From positions 1 through 64,000 of the forward strand of contig JAHFRD010000004.1 in the NCBI GenBank assembly GCA_023258975.1: DNA of 64,000 bases, given 5' to 3'. Below the pieces are notes generated by a model. That model was not told the DNA's origin, did no database searches, and was given only the letters and a program-made list of their open reading frames with translations. This document shows positions 10,481-18,337 of the stretch, piece after piece. Made by a program: the position numbers and the translations under genes. How positions within the stretch are numbered: the first letter of the stretch is position 1; every line of letters begins with the position of its first letter. Source of the stretch: Hydrogenophilales bacterium (lineage in GTDB: Bacteria; Pseudomonadota; Gammaproteobacteria; Burkholderiales; Thiobacillaceae).

Positions 10481-12616
10481 ATGCTCTACCTCGTCGCCGG
10501 CAGCCTGTTACTTGGTTCGGCCCTGATCGGGTTGTTGGCCGCCGCCGCCGGCAATACCGCCTTTTTCGCCGGAAATCTGCCGCTTCTGCTCGGGATCACC
10601 GCCGCCGTCGCTCTGGGACTGGTGGCGCTGATCGTCTATCAGGCCATCACCCTGGTACGGCGCATCCGCGCCGGCGTATTCGGGGCCAAGCTCACCACCC
10701 GGCTGTTCCTGATCATCGGCCTCATGTCGCTGGCGCCCGGCCTGGTGGTCTACGGTGTGTCGGTGCAGTTTCTGGTGCGTTCCATCGAGTCCTGGTTCGA
10801 CGTGCGCATGGAGAATGCGCTCGAAGGCGGCCTCGCCCTGGGCCAGTCCGCGCTGGAACATGTACAGCGGGAAACCGTGAAAAAGACGGAGCGACTGGCC
10901 CAGCAACTGGGTGATCTGCCGCCGATCCTGCAGGTCGCGCGTCTGGACGATCTACGCGAAGCGGCGGGGGTGCAGGAACTGGGGTTGTTCGACGACAACG
11001 GCAATATGCTGGGGTTTTCTTCCTCCGACCGCAGCAGCCTGTTGCCCAAACCGCCGGAGCGCGGCGCCCTCTGGCAGGTACGCCTGCAACAGACCTGGTC
11101 GCGCCTGCAGGCGGTTGGCACGGGCGGCATCATGGTGCGGGTGGTGGCGTCGGTGAACATGGCCTCGCTGTCCGTGCGCCCGCGCGTGGTGCAGGTGCTG
11201 CAACCGGTTCCGCAGCAGCTCGCCCAGGATGCGCAACAGGTGGAAGAAGCGCGCCAGGGTTATCAGGAATTGCTGCTTTCGCGTCTGGGGCTGAAGCGGC
11301 TGTATGGCATTTCGCTGACCCTGGCGCTGGCGCTGGCATTGTTTTCCGCCTTCTCGCTGGCTTTCGTTCTCTCCGAGCGCCTCGCCGCGCCGCTGCGTGC
11401 CCTGGCGCGCGGCACCCGCGCGGTGGCGCGCGGCGATTTCACCCAGGTGCAAACCGTATCCAGCCGCGACGAGTTGGGTCTGCTCACCCATTCCTTCAAC
11501 CGCATGACCCGGCAACTCTCCGATGCCCGCGCGGTGGCCGAGGAAAGCCGCGACAAGCTGCTGGAGGCCAATTCCTACCTGGAAGGCGTGTTGTCCAGCG
11601 TGACCACCGGCGTCGTCACCCTGGAACACGATCTCGGCGTGCGCGTGGCCAATCCCGCCGCCGCGAGCATTCTCGGGGTGGCGCGCGTGGATCTGGAGGG
11701 GCGCCGGCTCCCTGACTGGGGCAGTGAGAACGCCGGCCTCGCCGGCTTCGTGCGCGACATGGTGCGGCATTTCCACGGCAGCCCGACGCAGCCTTGGCGC
11801 GAGCAGATCGAGATCGCGACGCCCAACGGCAAGCGCATCCTGCTGGCGCGCGGCACGCCCCTCACCGCCGGCGAGAAACCCGACTACGTGCTGGTGCTCG
11901 ACGACGTCACCCAGTTGCTGCAGGCCCAGCGCGACGCGGCCTGGGGTGAAGTGGCGCGGCGCATGGCGCATGAGATCAAGAACCCGCTGACCCCGATCCA
12001 GCTTTCCGCCGAACGCCTGGAAGCCAAGCTGGCGAGCAAGCTGGAAGGCCCGGCGCGGGAAACCCTGATTCGCGCCACCGCCACCATCGTCGGCCAGGTC
12101 GCGGCGATGAAAGGGCTGGTGGATGCCTTCGCGCAATATGCCCGGCTTCCCTCGCCGCGCATCGAGCGCCTGGACATCAATGCCCTGACCCGGGAAGTGA
12201 CGCACATGTATGAAGGCGACATCGCCATCGAGAGCCATCTGGCCGAAGGCCTGCCGCCAGTGGCGGGCGACCCGGCTCTGCTCGGCCAGGTACTGGTCAA
12301 TCTGATGAAGAATGCCCAGGAGGCGCTGGAAACGACCACCGCGCCGTTGATTATCGTGAGTACGGCTCTGAGCGGGAGTCAGGTAAGCTTGTGCGTCCAG
12401 GACAACGGGCCCGGTTTCCCCGAAGCGTTGCGGGGCCGTCTGTTCGAACCCTATGTCACCAGCAAGCCCAAGGGCACCGGCCTGGGCTTGCCGGTGGTGA
12501 AAAAAATCGTGGAGGAACACCACGGCAGCATTGCGGTAGACAATCCGGAAACGGGCGGCGCGCGCGTATGCATCAGCCTGCCGTCTCTGATAAACGAGGA
12601 AGAGCAACATGCCTGA
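10481..12616 (+). CDS. ntrY: NtrY-family membrane sensor histidine kinase
   Basis: A 711-residue sensor kinase of the NtrY type. TM segments lie at about 2-24, 30-52, 73-95 and 278-302, with a ~180-residue periplasmic sensor region between the last two. HAMP (~303-360), PAS (~370-475), a HisKA H-box (GEVARRMAHEIKNPLTP) and an HATPase (NLMKNAQEAL; DNGPGFPE; GTGLGLPVV) follow. NtrYX has been tied to nitrogen/redox and envelope signalling in proteobacteria; the signal here is unknown. It overlaps ntrX by 8 bases, so kinase and regulator are co-translated. Confidence 0.94.
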   Translation: MLYLVAGSLLLGSALIGLLAAAAGNTAFFAGNLPLLLGITAAVALGLVALIVYQAITLVRRIRAGVFGAKLTTRLFLIIGLMSLAPGLVVYGVSVQFLVRSIESWFDVRMENALEGGLALGQSALEHVQRETVKKTERLAQQLGDLPPILQVARLDDLREAAGVQELGLFDDNGNMLGFSSSDRSSLLPKPPERGALWQVRLQQTWSRLQAVGTGGIMVRVVASVNMASLSVRPRVVQVLQPVPQQLAQDAQQVEEARQGYQELLLSRLGLKRLYGISLTLALALALFSAFSLAFVLSERLAAPLRALARGTRAVARGDFTQVQTVSSRDELGLLTHSFNRMTRQLSDARAVAEESRDKLLEANSYLEGVLSSVTTGVVTLEHDLGVRVANPAAASILGVARVDLEGRRLPDWGSENAGLAGFVRDMVRHFHGSPTQPWREQIEIATPNGKRILLARGTPLTAGEKPDYVLVLDDVTQLLQAQRDAAWGEVARRMAHEIKNPLTPIQLSAERLEAKLASKLEGPARETLIRATATIVGQVAAMKGLVDAFAQYARLPSPRIERLDINALTREVTHMYEGDIAIESHLAEGLPPVAGDPALLGQVLVNLMKNAQEALETTTAPLIIVSTALSGSQVSLCVQDNGPGFPEALRGRLFEPYVTSKPKGTGLGLPVVKKIVEEHHGSIAVDNPETGGARVCISLPSLINEEEQHA

Positions 12617-13862
12617 AATACTGGTGGTGGACGACGAGCCCGGCATCCGCGAACTGATGCGCGAGATTCTGGAAGAGGAAGGTTACGAGGTGCGCATGGC
12701 GGAAAACGGCACCCGCGCCCGCGCCGCTCTCGATGACAAGAACCCCGACCTGATCCTGCTCGACATCTGGATGCCCGACGTGGACGGCGTGACCCTGCTC
12801 AAGGAATGGCGCGGCCAGGGGCGGCTCACCATGCCGGTGGTGATGATGTCCGGCCACGGCACGGTGCATACCGCCGTCGAGGCCACCCGCCTGGGCGCTT
12901 TCGACTATCTGGAAAAACCCATTGCCTACAAGCAGTTGCTGGAAACCGTGAAGAAGGCGCTGGCCTCGCGCCAGGCCAAGCCCACCACCAGCGGCACCCT
13001 GGAGGAATTGGGCGGCGGCGACAGCGTGAAGCGCCTGACCCAGCGTCTCGGCCTGGCCGCCAGCGCCGGCCTGCCGGTGCTGTTATTGGCGGAGCCGGGC
13101 ACCGGCGAGGAAGTGGTGGCGCGTTTTCTCACGCCGCCCGACGCCAATTTCGTGCGCATCGACGAAGCGGCCGAACTGGCCAACCGCCCTGCGGAAATCC
13201 TGGCGCGCGCCAAAGGTGGCCTGGTATTCGTGCCGGATCTGGGCAGTCTGACGGTGATGCAGCAACGCGGCCTGACCCTGTTGATCGCGCGGCGCGGCGA
13301 ATTCTCCGCGCGCGTGGTGACGGTCAGCCGGGAAGACCCCGCGCGCGCGCTGGCCGAGGGTCGCCTGACGCAGGAATTGCACGAACTGCTGGCGCATGCC
13401 GTGGTGGAGCTGCCTCCCCTGCGCGATCGTCGCGAAGACATCCCGAACCTCGCCGCGCGCGCCCTGGAAACCGCCTGTGTGCGCCTGCGCCAGCAACCGC
13501 TCAAATTCAGCGACGCCGCCTTGATCCGTCTGGCGGAACACGACTGGCCGGGCAACCTGGCCGAACTCGACGCCCTGGCCGCGCGGCTGGCCCTGGAAGA
13601 TGGCGGCGGCCCGATCGACCTGGCGGTGATCGACGTGGCGCTCCCGCCCAAGGCCGGCAAGGAAAAGGCCGGCATCGACCTGATGCTGAACCTGCCATTG
13701 AAGGATGCGCGCGACGCCTTCGAGAAAGCCTATCTCGAAGCCCTTCTGGCGGAATGCGACTGGGGCATGAGCCGCGCCGCCGACCGCGCCGGCCTGGATC
13801 GCACCAACCTGTACCGCAAGGTGAAACAGTTGGGCATCGAGGCGCCGGGAAAAAATAATTAG
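12609..13862 (+). CDS. ntrX: NtrX-family response regulator with degenerate AAA+ domain
   Basis: A 417-residue regulator and partner of NtrY. The receiver domain (1-120) is intact: VDDEPG, phospho-acceptor Asp in LILLDIWMPD, and the KP motif in YLEKPI. The central domain is a reduced NtrC-type AAA+ module: Walker A reads AEPGTGEE with Glu167 in place of the catalytic Lys, and the GAFTGA loop for sigma-54 contact is absent. The part after it (LRDRREDIPNLA, WPGNLAELDAL) is recognisable. A Fis-type helix-turn-helix ends the protein (MSRAADRAGLDRTNLYRKVKQLG). It probably binds DNA without acting as a sigma-54 ATPase. Confidence 0.92.
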   Translation: MPEILVVDDEPGIRELMREILEEEGYEVRMAENGTRARAALDDKNPDLILLDIWMPDVDGVTLLKEWRGQGRLTMPVVMMSGHGTVHTAVEATRLGAFDYLEKPIAYKQLLETVKKALASRQAKPTTSGTLEELGGGDSVKRLTQRLGLAASAGLPVLLLAEPGTGEEVVARFLTPPDANFVRIDEAAELANRPAEILARAKGGLVFVPDLGSLTVMQQRGLTLLIARRGEFSARVVTVSREDPARALAEGRLTQELHELLAHAVVELPPLRDRREDIPNLAARALETACVRLRQQPLKFSDAALIRLAEHDWPGNLAELDALAARLALEDGGGPIDLAVIDVALPPKAGKEKAGIDLMLNLPLKDARDAFEKAYLEALLAECDWGMSRAADRAGLDRTNLYRKVKQLGIEAPGKNN

Positions 13863-13924
13863 CCGCGAGCCGCTGGTTGAGCGTGGCCGGCTACAGGCGG
13901 CCCCCCAACTCGCGACTCGCGGCT
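13861..13924 (+). repeat. inverted repeat between ntrX and trkA
   Basis: AGCCGCGAG at 13861-13869, which includes the end of the ntrX stop codon, is inverted as CTCGCGGCT at 13916-13924, with GC-rich sequence between. There is no T-run. It may be a REP-like element or an RNA-processing hairpin; trkA starts 22 bases later. Confidence 0.5.
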
Positions 13925-13945
13925 CGCAACCGACAACGGGCCTTT

Positions 13946-15319
13946 ATGAAAATCATCATTCTCGGTGCCGGCCAGGTCGGCTCCAATCTGGCCGAGCACC
14001 TGGTGCGGGAAGGCAATGACCTGACCGTGGTGGATGTGGACGCGGAAAAACTCACCGCGCTGCAAGACCGCTTCGATCTGCGCACCGTGCATGGCCAGGC
14101 CTCCCACCCCGCCATCCTGCGCGCGGCCGGTGCGGAGGATGCCGACATGCTGGTGGCGGTGACGCTCAACGACGAGACCAACATGGTGGCCTGCAAACTG
14201 GCCGGCACCCTGTTCAACATCCCCACCAAGATCGCGCGCATTCGCGCCGTCGACTACATGAAGCATCCGCAATTGTTCGACGCGGATCACTTCGGCGTCG
14301 ATCACGTCATCGCGCCGGAACAGGAAATCACCGACTACCTGCGCAAGCTGATCGACTACCCGGAAGCCTTGCAGGTGGTCGATTTCGGCGGCGGGCGGGC
14401 GCGCCTGGTGGCGTTGCGGGCGCGCGCGGGCGGGCCGCTGGTGGGGCATGAGCTGCGCGATCTGCAAAAACACCTGCCCGGCCTCGACGCGCGCGTCGCG
14501 GCCATCTTTCGGCGCGACCGCACCATCGTTCCGGAAGGCCGCACGGTGATCCAGGACAGCGATGAAATCTTCTTCATCGCCGCCACCGAAAACATCCGCG
14601 CGGTGATGAAGGAAATGCGCCGCGGCGACAAGAGCGTGCGCCGCGTGATGATCGCCGGCGGCGGCAACATCGGCCAGCGCCTGGCCAAGAGCCTGGAGTC
14701 GGATTACGAGGTCAAGATCATCGACCGCAACAAGAAGAACACCGAGTATCTCGCCCAGACCCTGAAGCGCACCCTGGTACTCACCGGCGACGCCACCGAC
14801 GAGGATCTGCTGCTGGAAGAAAACATCGAGGACATGGACGTGTTCTGCGCGCTGACCAACGACGACGAGGACAACATCATGGCCTCGCTGCTGGCCAAGC
14901 GCCTGGGCGCCAAGAAGGTGATCGCGCTCATCAACCGCTCGACCTACGTCGACCTGTTGCAGGGTGGCGAGATCGACATCGCCCTGTCGCCGGCGCAAGC
15001 CACCATCGGCCCGCTGCTCACCCACATCCGGCGCGGCCACATGGCCGTGGTGCACTCCCTGCGCCGGGGCGCGGCGGAAGCCCTGGAAGCCGTGGTGCAC
15101 GGCGATGCCCGCGCCTCCAAGCTGGTCGGGCGCAAGATCGAACAGGTGGAATTGCCTGAAGGCGTTTCCATCGGCGCCATCCTGCGCGGCGAGCAGGTCA
15201 TCATCGCCCATCACGACAACGTGATCGAGGCGGATGACCATCTGGTTCTGTTCGTGCCCAACAAGCGCCTGATCCCGAAAGTGGAGAAACTGTTCCAGGT
15301 GGGCCTGGGTTTCTTCTGA
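13946..15319 (+). CDS. trkA: Trk potassium uptake regulator TrkA
   Basis: TrkA is the cytoplasmic NAD(H)/ATP-gating ring of the Trk K+ channel. The 457 residues contain two RCK halves, each with a Rossmann glycine motif: MKIIILGAGQVGSNLAEHL at the N-terminus and VMIAGGGNIGQRLAKSL near residue 235. Each RCK-N is followed by an RCK-C domain. I chose the ATG giving the glycine motif at the very N-terminus; a further in-frame start 69 bases upstream adds repeat-encoded residues. The trkH genes follow after 12 bases. Confidence 0.96.
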   Translation: MKIIILGAGQVGSNLAEHLVREGNDLTVVDVDAEKLTALQDRFDLRTVHGQASHPAILRAAGAEDADMLVAVTLNDETNMVACKLAGTLFNIPTKIARIRAVDYMKHPQLFDADHFGVDHVIAPEQEITDYLRKLIDYPEALQVVDFGGGRARLVALRARAGGPLVGHELRDLQKHLPGLDARVAAIFRRDRTIVPEGRTVIQDSDEIFFIAATENIRAVMKEMRRGDKSVRRVMIAGGGNIGQRLAKSLESDYEVKIIDRNKKNTEYLAQTLKRTLVLTGDATDEDLLLEENIEDMDVFCALTNDDEDNIMASLLAKRLGAKKVIALINRSTYVDLLQGGEIDIALSPAQATIGPLLTHIRRGHMAVVHSLRRGAAEALEAVVHGDARASKLVGRKIEQVELPEGVSIGAILRGEQVIIAHHDNVIEADDHLVLFVPNKRLIPKVEKLFQVGLGFF

Positions 15320-15331
15320 TACGCGAGCCCG

Positions 15332-16789
15332 ATGCCGCGCCTGTTTCCCATCCTGCATGTGCTGGGCATGATCGTCCTGGTGTTCGGCTTGTCCATGCTC
15401 GCCCCCTTGCTGCTCGCGGAACTGACCCATGACGGCGCCCAACTCGCCTTTGACGAGGCCGCGTTCCTCACCATTGGCGGCGGCCTGCTGCTCTGGCTGG
15501 CCGGCCGCCACTGGCGGCGCGAACTGAAAACCCGCGACGGCATTCTCCTGGTGGTGCTGTCCTGGACGCTGTTGCCGGTCTTCGCCGCGCTGCCCTTGCT
15601 CATCCACATGCCCGACCTGTCACTGGCCGACGCCTACTTCGAGGCGATGTCCGGCCTCACCGCCACTGGCGCCACGGTACTGTCCGGCCTCGACGAACTG
15701 CCCAACTCGATCAACCTCTGGCGCGCGCAATTGCACTGGATCGGCGGACTTGGAGTGATCGTGCTGGTTACGGCGGTGCTGCCGCTGCTGGGAATCGGCG
15801 GACGTCAGATGTTCAAGACGGAGACGCCCACGCCCATGAAGGATCAGAAGCTGACTCCGCGCATGGCGGAAACCGCCAAGGGGCTGTGGGCGGTGTACGT
15901 ACTTCTCACGGCGGCCTGCATTCTGGTGTTGTGGGTGCTGGGCATGTCGTGGTTCGACGCCGTCGTGCATGCCTTCTCGGTGCTGGGCCTGGGCGGGTTT
16001 TCCTCGCATGACGCCAGCCTGGGCTATTTTGATTCGTTGCCTCTGGAAATCGCCGTGGGGTTTTTCGCTCTCGTCGCCGGCATCAATTTCGCCACCCATT
16101 TCGCGGTGCTGCGCGGGCGGCGCATCAGCTTCTATCGCCACGACCCGGAGATCCGCTGGTTTCTCGGCATCGTTCTGGCGAGCGGGGTGATCCTGGCGGT
16201 GTTTCTGTGGTCGCGCGATGTATTCCTGGATTTTCCCAGCGCCCTGCGCTATTCGCTGTTCAACACCATTTCAGTCGCCACCACGCTCGGCTTTTCCACT
16301 ACCGATTATGGCCACTGGCCCTTCTTCGCCGGTCTCTGGCTGATGTTCCTGTGCAGTTTCTCCACCAGCGCGGGTTCCACCGGCGGTGGCATCAAGATGA
16401 TGCGTGCCGTCCTGCTGTACAAGCAGGTATATCGCGAACTGAAAAAACTCATCCATCCCCATGCCCGGATTCCCATGCACCTGGGCGAACAGATCGTTCC
16501 CAACAAGATCGTCTATGCGGTGCTGGCCTTCCTGTTCATTTATGTGGCCTCCATCGTCTCGTTGTCCTTCGTGCTGTCGTTCACTGGCCTCGATGTGCTC
16601 ACCTCGTTTTCCGCCATCGTCGCCTGCATCAACAACACCGGCCCCGGCCTGGGTGAAGTGGGGCCGGCGCATACCTACGCCGTGCTCAACGATTTTCAGA
16701 CCACGGTGTGTTCTTTCGCGATGCTCCTGGGGCGGCTGGAACTGTTCACCCTGCTGGTCGTGTTGACCCCGGCGTTCTGGCGCAAATAG
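15332..16789 (+). CDS. trkH: Trk potassium transporter, TrkH subunit (first copy)
   Basis: The K+-translocating membrane subunit that works with TrkA. 485 residues, about ten hydrophobic segments, and the four degenerate filter/pore repeats typical of the family: SGLTATGATVLSG (~106), GLGGFSSHDAS (~222), ATTLGFSTTDYG and NNTGPGLGEVGP. It is immediately downstream of trkA and upstream of a very similar second copy; both end in the same LLGRLELFTLLVVLTPAFWRK-type tail. The TAG stop lies in a TAGGAGCGGCG half-palindrome related to the REP elements of the window. Confidence 0.96.
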   Translation: MPRLFPILHVLGMIVLVFGLSMLAPLLLAELTHDGAQLAFDEAAFLTIGGGLLLWLAGRHWRRELKTRDGILLVVLSWTLLPVFAALPLLIHMPDLSLADAYFEAMSGLTATGATVLSGLDELPNSINLWRAQLHWIGGLGVIVLVTAVLPLLGIGGRQMFKTETPTPMKDQKLTPRMAETAKGLWAVYVLLTAACILVLWVLGMSWFDAVVHAFSVLGLGGFSSHDASLGYFDSLPLEIAVGFFALVAGINFATHFAVLRGRRISFYRHDPEIRWFLGIVLASGVILAVFLWSRDVFLDFPSALRYSLFNTISVATTLGFSTTDYGHWPFFAGLWLMFLCSFSTSAGSTGGGIKMMRAVLLYKQVYRELKKLIHPHARIPMHLGEQIVPNKIVYAVLAFLFIYVASIVSLSFVLSFTGLDVLTSFSAIVACINNTGPGLGEVGPAHTYAVLNDFQTTVCSFAMLLGRLELFTLLVVLTPAFWRK

Positions 16790-16807
16790 GAGCGGCGTTT
16801 CGCCACG

Positions 16808-18283
16808 ATGTCCATGCGCTTCCGTCTCTACAACGTGTTCCCCATCCTGCACGTGCTCGGCATGATCATTGCCGTGTTCGGGCTCTCCATGCTGTTGCCG
16901 CTGGCGGTTTCCGAGTGGTCCGGGGATGCCGCGCAACGCGCCTACGACGAGGCGGTGCTGATTACCCTGGCCAGCGGCATTTCGCTGTGGCTGCTCGGGC
17001 GTTACTGGAAGCGCGAACTGAAGTCGCGCGACGGCATCCTGCTGGTGGTGCTGACCTGGGTGTTGACACCGCTGTTCGCGGCGCTGCCCCTGCTCATCTA
17101 CCTGCCCGGCCTGAGCTTCACCGATGCCTATTTCGAAACCATGTCCGGGCTCACCACCACCGGCGCCACGGTGCTCTCCGGCCTCGACAAGTTGCCGGAC
17201 TCGATCAACATCTGGCGTGGGCAATTGCACTGGCTGGGCGGATTGGGGGTCATCGTGCTGGTGGTCGCCGTGCTGCCCTTGCTGGGTGTCGGTGGCCGCC
17301 AGATGTACAAGGCGGAAACGCCGGGGCCGATGAAGGACGACAAGCTCACCCCGCGCATGGCCGAGACCGCCAAGGGCTTGTGGCAGGTCTACATCCTGCT
17401 CACCTTGTTGTGCATCGGCCTCTACTGGCTGTTCGGCATGACTCCCGCCGATGCCGTCATCCACGCCTTCTCGGTCATGGGCCTGGGCGGTTTTTCCTCG
17501 CATGACGCCAGCTTCGGCTACTTCCATTCGCTGTCGCTGGAAATCATCACCGAAGTGTTCGCCCTGCTCGCCGGCTTGAATTTCGCCATGCATTTCATGG
17601 CTCTGCGCGGCCGTTCCTTTGAACCCTACCGCGTCGATCCGGAAATTCGCTGGTACTTCGGCTATGTGCTGGGGAGCTGTCTCATGCTGGGAACGTTGTT
17701 GTGGGCGAAGGGGGTCTACCAGGATTTTCCCGGCGCCCTGCGCGATGCCAGTTTCAGCGTGATTTCCATGGCCACCACCCTGGGACTGTCCACCGCCGAT
17801 TTCGGCCAATGGCCCTATTTCGCGGGATTGTGGCTGCTGTTTCTGTGCAGTTTCTCCACCAGCGCCGGTTCCACCGGCGGCGGCATCAAGATGCTGCGCG
17901 CGGTGCTGCTCTATAAACAGGTGTACCGGGAACTGCTGCGCGTGCTGCATCCGAGCGCGGAAATTCCCATCCGCCTGGGCGATCAGGTGGTGCCGAACAA
18001 GGTCTTGTACGCCGTGCTGGCCTTCTTTTTCATCTACGTGGCGTCCATCGTCTCGCTGAGTTTCCTGCTTTCCTTCACCGGGCTGGATGTACTCACCGCC
18101 TTCTCCGCCATCGTCGCCTGCATCAACAATACCGGCCCCGGCCTGGGCCAGGTGGGGCCCTCCACCACCTACGCCGTGCTGACCGATTTCCAGACCTGGG
18201 TATGCACCTTCGCCATGCTCCTGGGCCGCCTGGAATTGTTCACCCTGCTGGTGGTGCTGACCCCGGCGTTCTGGCGCAAGTAG
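16808..18283 (+). CDS. trkH: Trk potassium transporter, TrkH subunit (second, tandem copy)
   Basis: A 491-residue paralogue of the preceding gene, collinear over the whole length and sharing most residues in the pore segments (SGLTTTGATVLSG, GLGGFSSHDAS, ATTLGLSTADFG, NNTGPGLGQVGP). The third filter differs: LGLSTADFG against LGFSTTDYG. Only 18 bases separate the two genes, so they form one trkA-trkH-trkH unit. Tandem duplication is the simplest origin, and the copies may differ in affinity or ion preference. The TAG stop is part of the GTAGGAGC end of a REP-like palindrome. Confidence 0.95.
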   Translation: MSMRFRLYNVFPILHVLGMIIAVFGLSMLLPLAVSEWSGDAAQRAYDEAVLITLASGISLWLLGRYWKRELKSRDGILLVVLTWVLTPLFAALPLLIYLPGLSFTDAYFETMSGLTTTGATVLSGLDKLPDSINIWRGQLHWLGGLGVIVLVVAVLPLLGVGGRQMYKAETPGPMKDDKLTPRMAETAKGLWQVYILLTLLCIGLYWLFGMTPADAVIHAFSVMGLGGFSSHDASFGYFHSLSLEIITEVFALLAGLNFAMHFMALRGRSFEPYRVDPEIRWYFGYVLGSCLMLGTLLWAKGVYQDFPGALRDASFSVISMATTLGLSTADFGQWPYFAGLWLLFLCSFSTSAGSTGGGIKMLRAVLLYKQVYRELLRVLHPSAEIPIRLGDQVVPNKVLYAVLAFFFIYVASIVSLSFLLSFTGLDVLTAFSAIVACINNTGPGLGQVGPSTTYAVLTDFQTWVCTFAMLLGRLELFTLLVVLTPAFWRK

Positions 18284-18337
18284 GAGCGGGCTTGCCCGCG
18301 ATAGCCAGCGTTGATCGCGGGCGAGCCTGTTCCTACA
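18280..18337. repeat. REP-like palindrome between convergent trkH and helicase genes
   Basis: GTAGGAGCGGGCTTGCCCGC followed by GAT is inverted as ATCGCGGGCGAGCCTGTTCC plus TACA, separated by a short spacer. The ends resemble REP elements of other proteobacteria that begin GTAGGAGC. Both flanking genes end in TAG triplets formed by the outer GTAG of the palindrome. It may also act as a bidirectional transcription barrier. Confidence 0.75.
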
